From contig NZ_CP133017.1 of assembly GCF_030866765.1 (NCBI RefSeq), positions 2,834,001-2,898,000 of the forward strand: a stretch of DNA of 64,000 bases. The letters are read 5' to 3'. The stretch is from Paenibacillus silvisoli (GTDB lineage: Bacteria; Bacillota; Bacilli; Paenibacillales; Paenibacillaceae). Below, one piece after another: positions 8,077 to 15,787 of the stretch (within the stretch, counting starts at the first letter, position 1; each line of letters begins with the position of its first letter). Below the pieces are notes generated by a model. The model was not told where the DNA came from, made no database searches, and saw only the letters and a list, made by a program, of their open reading frames with translations. Made by a program: the position numbers and the translations under genes.

Positions 8077-8940
8077 ATGGACCTGACTTATTTTCTTACG
8101 TTTCGCGAGGTTGCTTACCATCAGAGCTTTACAAAAGCGGCAGGGGAGCTCGGCTATGCCCAATCCAGCGTCACGATGCAGATTCAGAAGCTGGAGCAGC
8201 TGTATGGCGTGAAGCTGTTTGAACGGTACGGACGAGGCTTGAAGCTGACGATGTCGGGTGAAGAACTTCTCAAAATGACGGTTCAAATGCTGGATTTGTT
8301 CGAGCAATCCAAAGGAGCGCTGACGCGGCAAGCAGGAGGAACGGTGACGATCGGAACGATAGACTCGCTCGCCTCCTATTACTTGCCTCCTTTCATCGAA
8401 CAAATCCGCAAGCAGTATCCGGCGTTGACGATCAGGGTGCAGACGGATCGCGAAGCTGCGATCGTCGAGAAGGTGAGAGAAGGGGAGTATGATATAGGCC
8501 TGCTCCTGGAGAACAAGCCTTCAGACAATCAGCTGAAATGGATGCGAATTCGCGAGGAACCGCTCATAATGGTTTCGGCGGCTCATCCGTTGACCGCTAC
8601 TTCTGTCTTGCATCTCGATCGGCTTCATGATCAGGAGTGGTTGATGTCGGAGTCGACCTGCAATTACCGGATGATGCTGGAGCGGGTGCTGGTCGATGAA
8701 CAAATCCCTTATCGCATCGCGCTGGAGCTTGGCAATCCGGAAGCGATCAAACGATGTTTGAAAGCAGGCATGGGAATCGCCCTGCTGCCTCGGATGGCTG
8801 TGATCGACGAGCTGGAGCGCGGGGAGCTTGTAGAGCTTCCGTTCACGCATTCCGATATCCGATTGGACTTGTATGTCGTGCTGCATCCGAAAAAGTGGAT
8901 TTCTCACGCCCTGCGGACGTTCATCGACTCGATTCAATAA
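8077..8940 (+). CDS. LysR family transcriptional regulator
   Basis: 287 aa. The N-terminal winged helix-turn-helix (about residues 1-62) reads FLTFREVAYHQSFTKAAGEL and then SSVTMQIQKLEQLYGVKLFER, a standard LysR signature. The rest is a two-lobed effector domain of the periplasmic-binding type (TVTIGTIDSLASYYLP at about 90). The start MDLTYF at 8077 is preferred because a TATAAT box sits at 8024-8029. It is divergent from the dapA-like gene, so regulation of that gene is the obvious hypothesis. The effector is unknown. Confidence 0.88.
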   Translation: MDLTYFLTFREVAYHQSFTKAAGELGYAQSSVTMQIQKLEQLYGVKLFERYGRGLKLTMSGEELLKMTVQMLDLFEQSKGALTRQAGGTVTIGTIDSLASYYLPPFIEQIRKQYPALTIRVQTDREAAIVEKVREGEYDIGLLLENKPSDNQLKWMRIREEPLIMVSAAHPLTATSVLHLDRLHDQEWLMSESTCNYRMMLERVLVDEQIPYRIALELGNPEAIKRCLKAGMGIALLPRMAVIDELERGELVELPFTHSDIRLDLYVVLHPKKWISHALRTFIDSIQ

Positions 8941-8956
8941 AAGGTCCTCTTAAAAC

Positions 8957-8984
8957 AACAGCCTGCCGATAACGGCAGGCTGTT
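8957..8984. terminator. Bidirectional terminator between lysR and murA-like genes
   Basis: Perfect 12-bp arms AACAGCCTGCCG and CGGCAGGCTGTT with an ATAA loop. Read on the minus strand it is followed by GTTTTAAG, so it best serves the murA-like transcript; it also lies 17 bp after the lysR stop. Confidence 0.85.
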
Positions 8985-8996
8985 CACAGGGGCTGT

Positions 8997-10295
8997 TTAA
9001 TTGCTTTGCTGGAGCAAGCTCAGCTGCCCGTTGGTTTCTTCGCTGTCGAACATGGCGATGTTCGCGCCGAGCGAGCGGAAGGAGCCGACGACATCCTCGT
9101 AGCCCCGCTCGATATGCTGCACGCCGGCAATCGTCGTCGTGCCTTCCGCGCGGAGACCGGCGAGGATCAAGCAAATGCCGGCCCGCACGTCGGAAGCGTG
9201 CACGAGCGTGCCGTGCAGCGGCTTGCCGCCTTGAATGGAGGCAACGCCGGAACGAATCTTAATATCCGCGCCCATCCGGACAAGCTGATGGGCATGGTTA
9301 AAACGATTGGGGTAGATGCGCTCGCTGATCATGCTTTTGCCGCGGGCTTGCGTAAGCAGGGCGGTCAGCGGCTGCTGCAGATCGGTCGCGAAGCCGGGAT
9401 ACATCGCCGTGCGGACCCGCGTCGCGCGAAGGATGCCGGTCGAGTGAGCGGTGATCGCGTTGTCGCGGACCTCCAGCTCCATGCCGATTTCGCGCAGCTT
9501 CGCCAAGCACGAGGACAGATGCTCCGGGATGACGTGCTGAACGGTAACCGAGCCGCCTGTAACGCCGGCTGCCATTAGGAAGGCGCCGGCAATCAACCGG
9601 TCGGGTATGACGGTGTAACTGCCGCCGTGCAGCGACGTAACGCCTTCGATGCGAATCGTATCCGTGCCGGCGCCGGTAATTTTGGCTCCTAGCAGGTTCA
9701 ATAGGTTCGCCGTATCCGTTACTTCCGGGTCGCGCGCCGCATTGAGCAGCACCGTCGTGCCTTTCGCGCGCACCGCGGCGAGCATGACGTTGATCGTGGC
9801 GCCGCACGTAATCATGTCGAAATAGATGGTTGCGCCGCGCAGCTCCTTCGCCTCGACCGTGTAGTAATTTTGATGGAACGCGAAGGTCGCGCCCATCATT
9901 TGCAGCGCTTTAATATGCTGGTCCATCGGTCTGCTGACGAAATCGTCGCCGCCCGGATATCCGACGGATACGCGGCCGAACTTCGCTAGCAGCGAACCGA
10001 CGAAATAGTAGGCCGCCCGGAAGGAAGACGATTTGGCCGGATCGAGCGCGGCAGTCGTAATGGGACGGGGATCCATGACGACCGTGCCGTTTCCTTCATG
10101 ATGGACGTTCAAGCCGATTTCTGCGGCAAGCTCATAAATGACGCGCAAATCGGCGATGTCCGGAATGCCGTTCAAGGTGACGGGTTCGTCGGCTAGACAA
10201 ACGGCTGCAAGTAGAGCGAGCGAGCTATTCTTTGATCCTGGAATTTGTACGCTGCCGTATAGAGAGTTGGATCGTTCAACTTTAATGGCTTTCAT
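8997..10295 (-). CDS. murA: MurA paralogue with Cys-to-Asp active site
   Basis: 432 aa enolpyruvyl transferase matching UDP-N-acetylglucosamine 1-carboxyvinyltransferase, the first committed cytoplasmic step of peptidoglycan synthesis. Conserved residues include K22-N23 (GSKN), the Arg in FRAAYY, the Asp in PDRLIAGAF, the Asp in FATDLQ and NRFNH. The mobile catalytic loop, normally PGGC followed by the RPVD region, reads PGGDDFVSRP: the Cys attacked by fosfomycin is Asp117. Asp at this site is known naturally in mycobacterial and chlamydial MurA and gives fosfomycin resistance. The start at 10295 has GGAGG eight bases upstream and overlaps the end of the DeoR gene by 14 bp. It is probably an accessory copy. 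Confidence 0.85.
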   Translation of the reverse strand: MKAIKVERSNSLYGSVQIPGSKNSSLALLAAVCLADEPVTLNGIPDIADLRVIYELAAEIGLNVHHEGNGTVVMDPRPITTAALDPAKSSSFRAAYYFVGSLLAKFGRVSVGYPGGDDFVSRPMDQHIKALQMMGATFAFHQNYYTVEAKELRGATIYFDMITCGATINVMLAAVRAKGTTVLLNAARDPEVTDTANLLNLLGAKITGAGTDTIRIEGVTSLHGGSYTVIPDRLIAGAFLMAAGVTGGSVTVQHVIPEHLSSCLAKLREIGMELEVRDNAITAHSTGILRATRVRTAMYPGFATDLQQPLTALLTQARGKSMISERIYPNRFNHAHQLVRMGADIKIRSGVASIQGGKPLHGTLVHASDVRAGICLILAGLRAEGTTTIAGVQHIERGYEDVVGSFRSLGANIAMFDSEETNGQLSLLQQSN

Positions 10296-11097
10296 CATTA
10301 GCGCCTCCGCTTGCATTATTGTCATCTGCAACGATGACGTTGATGTTACGGTTCTCAAAATCTTGAATGAAGTGCTCTGGCGCTTCTTGGTCGGTGATGA
10401 GCACGTCAATGAGCTGCAATGGAACAGAGGTGGCAAAGCTTCTGACGCCGAGCTTCTCGTGAGGCGCCAAGCAAATCCGCCGCTGCGAAGCATCGGCTAC
10501 TGCTCGGATGAGTGCGGCGTTCTCCGGCGTGGCGACGGTAATGCCCTTATGGGAGATGCCTCCGCCGGTAATGAAGCCGATGTCGTAGTTGAAGCGGCCG
10601 ATCATCTCGAACGCGATCGTGTCGATCATGCTGTCGCCGCCCGCGCGCAGTTTGCCGCCAACCAAGTAAGCTTCGACATTCGTCATGGTGCGTATCGTTT
10701 CGGCTATCGTTATAGAGTTCGTAACAATCGTATAAGGAATGTCGGTCGGGAGATATTTCAGCATGCCGTATTGAATGCCTGCTCCTCCGATAAAGACGGT
10801 ATCGTTCGGCTGAATATAGGTAGCGGCCAGCTTGGAAATCGCATTCTGGTGCGGCGCGCCGTCGCCGTAACGGATATTTTTCGGCTGCGGCTTGGCACGT
10901 ACTTTTCTCGGCGGTTCGACGAGCGGTACCGCGCCTCCGTATGTTTTCTGCAGCAAGCCTTGCTCTTTCATAATCGTAAGATCCCGGCGAATCGAGTCAA
11001 TGGAAAGCTGAAACAGTTGGGCCAGCTCTTGCGCAACGACGCGGCCGTCTTTGGCAAGCATCTCCAGGATGCGCTGCCTACGTTCCTCAGCAAGCAT
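10282..11097 (-). CDS. DeoR/GlpR family transcriptional regulator
   Basis: 271 aa. An N-terminal DeoR helix-turn-helix (RQRILEMLAKDGRVVAQELA, then SIDSIRRDLTIMKEQGLL) is followed by YGGAV, the family signature, and a DeoRC sensor domain of the ISOCOT fold (VTNSITIAETI, YLVGGKLR, FITGGGIS). DeoR proteins usually sense sugar phosphates. The start at 11097 has GGAGG seven bases upstream. The gene overlaps the downstream MurA-like gene by 14 bp, which suggests co-translation and autoregulation of the pair. A DeoR regulator with a MurA paralogue may tie cell-wall precursor synthesis to amino-sugar phosphate levels; that is inference. Confidence 0.88.
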   Translation of the reverse strand: MLAEERRQRILEMLAKDGRVVAQELAQLFQLSIDSIRRDLTIMKEQGLLQKTYGGAVPLVEPPRKVRAKPQPKNIRYGDGAPHQNAISKLAATYIQPNDTVFIGGAGIQYGMLKYLPTDIPYTIVTNSITIAETIRTMTNVEAYLVGGKLRAGGDSMIDTIAFEMIGRFNYDIGFITGGGISHKGITVATPENAALIRAVADASQRRICLAPHEKLGVRSFATSVPLQLIDVLITDQEAPEHFIQDFENRNINVIVADDNNASGGANDESH

Positions 11098-11229
11098 GAT
11101 AAACCTCCAAGCGGGTTGGAAAATAACCACAATCTGCTACTTATCCTATTCCGTATTGTTCATGATTGTCAATGATTTTATTCTGTTTCTTTCATGGTTG
11201 CTCATTATTCATCATGCGGAGGTCCAACA

Positions 11230-12249
11230 ATGAACCTGCAAAAGAATGAAACAAACGTGAAGCGGTGGGCGGAATCGAACGCAGATACGCTTGGCTTCAG
11301 CGGCACGACGGAAATTGCCGTTTCCTATATTTACAACCCAGGCGGGTTTGTGAACCAGTCATACCGCATTTCCGATGGGCTCATAGCCCGTCATCTGAAG
11401 CTCGCGCCTGCCGAAAAAGCCCATCGGCTCCGGCTGTGGGCCCGTGTCAGCGGTCTTCTTGCGGAGCGCTGCCGAGCGCCTCGGCTGATTTGCGAAATCG
11501 AAGACGAGATGATACCCGATTATCGATATGGGCTTGCCTTCGAATTTATTCCGGGCACGCCGCTGCGCGAAGCTTCGGATCCGGAAACAGCGGTGCTGCG
11601 AGTGCTGGAATTGGTGCGGCAGCTGCATGGCAGCCGCGAGCTCGCGGAGGCGCTAAACGATGCAGCGCCGCCGGCTCCGTTAACGTATGGCGAGGCCTTC
11701 GTCGACGCGTATATTGACCGGTTCGAATCGGATATGGTGTCCATTCGGGCCGGGAGGCATCTCCTGGATTTTGTATCGGATGAAACGATGGACTGGTTCG
11801 ACGCCGAAATCGACGCGTTGAAGCATGCGGCTCTTGAACATCCGGCTTTTCAACAACAGGCAAGGGATGTCGTGCACAACGACCTCGGCTGGAACAACGT
11901 GCTTGTCGATGAACGCGAAGGCTCCGTATGGATCATCGATTGGGACGACTTGTCGGCATGCGGGGACGCCGCCATGGATTATTCCATTTTGCTCTGGCCG
12001 TTCAATAATACGCCGGAGTGGGCTAAATGGGAGGAGAAGCTGAACGCGCTCGTTGGCGATGAGCTGATCGAGCGGCTCGCGTTATATTTTCGCGCCAAGC
12101 TGTTGGACGATGTGATCGATATTCTCGCGGATTACGTCGATGCCGAGCCGATTCCCGAGCTGAAGGAACAGGTGCAAGCACGGACGAAAGCGATCCATCT
12201 GGACGCGTACCCGAAATATGTGAGCTTATATGGGAAGGACCCAAATTAG
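11230..12249 (+). CDS. Aminoglycoside phosphotransferase-fold kinase
   Basis: 339 aa with the APH/choline-kinase fold. The catalytic loop is VVHNDLGWNNVL (Asp-x4-Asn, near residues 217-228) and the metal-binding Asp is in WIIDWDDLSACG. An N-lobe is visible in the first 90 residues (SYRISDGLIARHLKLAP includes the ATP Lys region). Members phosphorylate aminoglycosides, choline, homoserine, fructosamines or similar small molecules; nothing here indicates resistance. The start at 11230 follows GCGGAGGT. The next gene begins 9 bp after the stop, so this is the first gene of a three-gene operon with a GNAT protein and a nucleotidyltransferase. Confidence 0.8.
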   Translation: MNLQKNETNVKRWAESNADTLGFSGTTEIAVSYIYNPGGFVNQSYRISDGLIARHLKLAPAEKAHRLRLWARVSGLLAERCRAPRLICEIEDEMIPDYRYGLAFEFIPGTPLREASDPETAVLRVLELVRQLHGSRELAEALNDAAPPAPLTYGEAFVDAYIDRFESDMVSIRAGRHLLDFVSDETMDWFDAEIDALKHAALEHPAFQQQARDVVHNDLGWNNVLVDEREGSVWIIDWDDLSACGDAAMDYSILLWPFNNTPEWAKWEEKLNALVGDELIERLALYFRAKLLDDVIDILADYVDAEPIPELKEQVQARTKAIHLDAYPKYVSLYGKDPN

Positions 12250-12258
12250 GAGGTTCAT

Positions 12259-13023
12259 ATGGCTATTGCACCTGACAGAAAAGCCGTACAACAATCGGTG
12301 TTAACCGTTCTTGCAGCAAATATGTCCTGTTCAGTGCGCGACCTGCTGAGTGATGGAGTATCGATTCATGCCGCGGAACGAAGGGAAGGCGCGTTTCGGT
12401 TCCCTAATCGGGCGAAATCGCTGCAAGCGGCGAGCATTGGAAACGGGGCTGTCGTCTCCTGCAGCATAGAGCGATTGGAATGGGTAATCAAACATGCAGG
12501 ACGGTTGTCGCGCGGGCAGCTGTTCTCGATTCCGACTTTGGCGCTGCTAGACGCGTTCGTGAAGCCGGATCATCAATATATGGCCGGCCCGGATCAAAAA
12601 TATGTCTGTTCGGTTGACCGGCTGGTTCACGTTGAAGCGCCTGACGATATAATCGTTCGTATGCAAGACCGCAATCGTATCATGGACTTGTACGCTTTCC
12701 CTCATTTCAAGCATGCGCTGTCGTTTCGAGCGGATAGCCCGCGCCCGGATCGGTTGGCAGCTGTGGCGGAATACCGCGGAGAGATTGTCGGCATCGCCGG
12801 TGCTTCAGAGGATTGCGAGCTGATGTGGCAAATCGGCGTAGACGTTCTGCCCGATTATCAGGGGAGAGGAATCGGCCGCGCGCTCGTCGGGAAGCTGGCG
12901 AAGGAAGTGCTCCATGAGGGCATCACGCCTTACTATTCGACAGAGGTAAGCAATCTGAAATCGCGTCAGTTAGCGGTTTCGTTAGGCTTCTGGCCGGCGT
13001 GGATTGAAGTGTATGCGCGTTAA
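12259..13023 (+). CDS. GNAT family N-acetyltransferase
   Basis: 254 aa. The C-terminal half contains the GNAT acetyl-CoA site (VLPDYQGRGIGRALVGKLAK at about 193-212) and the closing motif STEVSNLKSRQLAVSLGFWPAW. The N-terminal 120 residues are a separate domain that I do not recognise, with SIPTLALLDAFVKPDHQYMAGP in the middle. TAGGAGGT lies seven bases before the ATG, and the gene directly follows the phosphotransferase-fold kinase. The acceptor is unknown; the operon of phosphotransferase, acetyltransferase and nucleotidyltransferase gathers three group-transfer folds, which is suggestive but unproven. Confidence 0.82.
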   Translation: MAIAPDRKAVQQSVLTVLAANMSCSVRDLLSDGVSIHAAERREGAFRFPNRAKSLQAASIGNGAVVSCSIERLEWVIKHAGRLSRGQLFSIPTLALLDAFVKPDHQYMAGPDQKYVCSVDRLVHVEAPDDIIVRMQDRNRIMDLYAFPHFKHALSFRADSPRPDRLAAVAEYRGEIVGIAGASEDCELMWQIGVDVLPDYQGRGIGRALVGKLAKEVLHEGITPYYSTEVSNLKSRQLAVSLGFWPAWIEVYAR

Positions 13024-13057
13024 ACGCGTTAACGGCGCGGGAGGGGAAATGGTGGTT

Positions 13058-13636
13058 ATGAACGAAACGAACCTAGGAAATAGGCTCATACAAATCGTCG
13101 AGATGAATCCGGTGCTTGTCCGGGCATTCAAGCAGGCTTCAGCCTTGCAGATAGATCGCTATTATATCGGGGCGGGCTGCATTACACAGACAGTGTGGAA
13201 CTACTTGTGCGGACGACCGCTGAACGACGGGATTAAGGATCTCGATTTTGTCTTTTTCGATGAAGATGTGTCGTACGAGAAGGAAGATATGATTATTAGG
13301 CGCGTCACGGAGACATTCGGTGATCTTCCCTATCAGCTGGATGTAAAAAATCAGGCCCGCGTTCATCTCTGGTACGAGAAGCGCTTCGGTTATCCGATTC
13401 AACCCTACGGTACGTTGGAGGAAGCGATCGGCTTCTGGCCGACGACGGCGACCTCGATCGGGTTAAGCAGGAGCTCGGAGGGCGAGTGGAAGCTATGCGC
13501 GCCGTTTGGCTTAGACGACCTCTTCGCGTTGATTGTTCGGGCGAATAAAGCGCAGATTACGAAGCCGTATTATGAGCAGAAGGCTGCAAGGTGGAAGGGG
13601 AAATGGCCGGCATTAACGGTTATTCCGTGGGAGTAA
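13058..13636 (+). CDS. Nucleotidyltransferase-fold protein (DUF925-like)
   Basis: About 192 aa. The core YYIGAGCITQTVWNYLCGRP followed by DGIKDLDFVFFD matches the NTP_transf_6/DUF925 nucleotidyltransferase family, with the DLDFVFFD acidic pair as probable metal ligands. Substrate is unknown. Starts at 13049 (ATG GTG GTT ATG) and 13058 are both possible; GGGAGGGG is too close to the first and well placed for the second. The frame overlaps the preceding GNAT gene only if an unlikely upstream start is used. A strong terminator follows, closing the operon. Confidence 0.78.
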   Translation: MNETNLGNRLIQIVEMNPVLVRAFKQASALQIDRYYIGAGCITQTVWNYLCGRPLNDGIKDLDFVFFDEDVSYEKEDMIIRRVTETFGDLPYQLDVKNQARVHLWYEKRFGYPIQPYGTLEEAIGFWPTTATSIGLSRSSEGEWKLCAPFGLDDLFALIVRANKAQITKPYYEQKAARWKGKWPALTVIPWE

Positions 13637-13647
13637 GCTGGGAAGGT

Positions 13648-13680
13648 GCCCCTGGTCGAGTTGCGGCCGGGGGCTTTTTT
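13648..13680 (+). terminator. Rho-independent terminator
   Basis: Arms GCCCCTGGTC and GGCCGGGGGC with a 7-nt loop, followed by six T residues, 11 bp past the nucleotidyltransferase stop. Confidence 0.9.
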
Positions 13681-13716
13681 GTGCAGGGGCGTGTTCTAGA
13701 GGCGGTATGGGGAAGC

Positions 13717-13899
13717 TAACGAATCTCAGAAGCGCTATATTGGCGAAAATGCGGGTTTTTGACGTCTAACGAACTCCAGAAGCGTTATTTCGCGCGAAAC
13801 AGGCAGAAACACCTTGATTTCAGCGGAATAGCGTCTTTTGAGTTCGTTAGAAATGAAATTCGCCCGTTTTCTGCCAAATCAGGTTTATACGGTTCGTTA
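13717..13899. repeat. 183-bp element, 50-82-50 arm geometry (copy 1)
   Basis: The 357-bp gap between the nucleotidyltransferase and the esterase homologue holds this element. Two direct arms begin TAACGAA at 13717 and 13767, and two inverted arms end TTCGTTA at 13849 and 13899. The inner pair TAACGAACTC and GAGTTCGTTA, extended by TATT/AATA blocks, can form a long imperfect hairpin of 83 bp. Length and arm spacing are identical to the copies at 15307-15489 and 51653-51835. Confidence 0.85.
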
Positions 13900-13993
13900 G
13901 CCCGCCGCGGAGGCTCGACCAAATAATCCGGCGCGATTTGGAAAATATAAGCATGATCTGATTCTAGGCTAGGAGCAAAGGAGCGAATCTATC

Positions 13994-15274
13994 ATGCGTT
14001 TCCAAACCGCGGCGATCGACCGGCAAGCGGTCATTGACGAAATCCGCAGCAATGCGCACCGATTAGAGCAGGATGCGGATCTTCAGCCGCTTGCGAAGGC
14101 AGCTGCTAATGCGAATTATGTGCTGTTAGGGGAGGCGAGTCACGGGACGAGCGAGTTTTACACGTACCGGACGGCGCTCTCCAAGCTGCTGATCGAGCAG
14201 CATCAGTTCACGTTCATAGCGGTGGAAGGCGATTGGCCGTCCTGCTATGAAGTGAACAAATATATCAAGCATCATCCCGATGCGAAAGGATCGATCGAGG
14301 AGGTGCTGCAGTCGTTCGACCGCTGGCCGACCTGGATGTGGGCCAATATGGAAACGGCGGAGCTCGTCGGCTGGCTGCGCGAGCACAACCGAGGGTTGCC
14401 CGAGGAGCGCCGAGTCGGATTTTACGGCTTGGACGTGTACAGTCTGTGGGAATCGATGGATGAGATTATCAACCATCTGAAGAAGACGAACTCGCCGGAG
14501 CTGGATGCCGCGCTTAAGGCCTTTGCCTGCTTCGAACCGCATGGTCGGGAAGGCCAGAACTACGGGATGGCAGCGGCTTTTTTCTCCGAGCACTGCCAGG
14601 ATGAGGTCGTCCAGCTGCTGAAGGAGCTGGAGGCGAAGCGGGTCCGCGCCGAAGGCTCGCATGAAGCGCTGCTCAATGATGAAATCAACGCGCTCGTGGC
14701 GGTAAATGCCGAACGTTATTATCATGCCATGGTTAAAGGCGGCCCGGAATCATGGAATATCCGAGACCGGCATATGGTGGAAGCGTTGGAGCGCGTTATG
14801 CAGTTCCACGGTTCAGCTGCAAAAGCGATCGTCTGGGAGCATAACACGCACATCGGCGACGCGCGGGCAACCGACATGGCCGCGGACGACATGGTGAACG
14901 TCGGTCAGCTGCTGCGCGAGCAGCATGCGGAAGACGAGGTGTTCGCCATCGGTTTCGGCACGCACAGCGGCCATGTCATCGCGGCCGACGCCTGGGCCTC
15001 GCCGCTGGAGGAGCTGCGCGTGCCGGAAGCGCGCCGCGGCAGCTGGGAAGATCTCATGCACGAAGCCGGTGCCTTCGATCAGTGGCTGCTGTTCCGCGGG
15101 TCGGATGCGGAAGCTTTTCGCGAGACCTACGGGCACCGGGCGATCGGCGTCGTGTATCACCCGCATTACGAGCGGGGCAATTACGTGCCGAGCGTGATGG
15201 CGGAGCGGTACGACGCATTCGTTTTTGTCGATAAGTCGCATGCGCTGCAGCCGCTTGTGCCTGTGATGGCCTAA
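13994..15274 (+). CDS. Erythromycin esterase family protein
   Basis: 426 aa. The signature LLGEASHGTSEFYTYR near residues 36-51 contains the His used by erythromycin esterases EreA/EreB, and FIAVEGDWPSCYEVN near 73 carries the conserved Glu; WEHNTHIGDARATDM near 285 and FGTHSGHV complete the family pattern. In EreB these enzymes hydrolyse the macrolide lactone, but many chromosomal homologues in Paenibacillaceae and Streptomyces have unknown substrates, so resistance cannot be assumed. No signal peptide is visible. It stands alone between two copies of the 183-bp intergenic element. AGGAGCAAAGGAG precedes the start. Confidence 0.85.
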   Translation: MRFQTAAIDRQAVIDEIRSNAHRLEQDADLQPLAKAAANANYVLLGEASHGTSEFYTYRTALSKLLIEQHQFTFIAVEGDWPSCYEVNKYIKHHPDAKGSIEEVLQSFDRWPTWMWANMETAELVGWLREHNRGLPEERRVGFYGLDVYSLWESMDEIINHLKKTNSPELDAALKAFACFEPHGREGQNYGMAAAFFSEHCQDEVVQLLKELEAKRVRAEGSHEALLNDEINALVAVNAERYYHAMVKGGPESWNIRDRHMVEALERVMQFHGSAAKAIVWEHNTHIGDARATDMAADDMVNVGQLLREQHAEDEVFAIGFGTHSGHVIAADAWASPLEELRVPEARRGSWEDLMHEAGAFDQWLLFRGSDAEAFRETYGHRAIGVVYHPHYERGNYVPSVMAERYDAFVFVDKSHALQPLVPVMA

Positions 15275-15306
15275 GAATCAGCCGCTATACGGACCGCATA
15301 TTATTC

Positions 15307-15489
15307 TAACGGTCGCCATAGCGCTTATTTACGCAAAAACAGCTCTTTTTGAAAGCTAACGGTTGCCACAGCGCTTATTTGGCCCAAATCGGCACCATTC
15401 GCCGCCGAAATCGCCAAATAGCGTCTCTGACAACCGTTAAAATTTCAAAAGAGCCGATTGAGGCGAAATAGCGATCGTGGCAACCGTTA
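15307..15489. repeat. 183-bp element, 50-82-50 arm geometry (copy 2)
   Basis: Most of the 513-bp gap 15275-15787 is occupied by this element. Direct arms start TAACGG at 15307 and 15357; inverted arms end CCGTTA at 15439 and 15489. Spacing and total length equal copy 1, but the arms read TAACGGTTGCCA and TGACAACCGTTA or TGGCAACCGTTA instead of TAACGAACTC and GAGTTCGTTA, so both sides changed together. From 15490 to 15787 I see no gene I can support. Confidence 0.85.
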
Positions 15490-15787
15490 GTGCGTATGCG
15501 GCGCGCGAGCGTAACATGTAACCATTTCGAGAACCTAACGCAACATGATCAAGGATGCGTTTCTAGTTGGCGCACGAAACATTTTCCCGTGTTTGTCCCG
15601 TTCTCCTGCGGTCTCACGGCAGCTTTCTATGCTATGATGAAAGTACTAAAACGCTTTCTCTGCATGCATCCGCAATCGTCCGGGAAGGTTGTCCTGCCGG
15701 CGGCGATTCTGATTATAACGTACGGGGTAATGAGTAAAAGCGGGCGGTATTCAGTGGACCTGATGACAAGAAGGGGGAACCGGCAGC

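Noticed and set aside
10138..11175. 345-residue plus-strand frame
   Set aside because: Antisense to murA-like and DeoR genes, both with strong motifs.
13994..15274. Macrolide resistance gene
   Set aside because: The family match is sound, but chromosomal homologues usually lack shown activity and there is no mobile element nearby.
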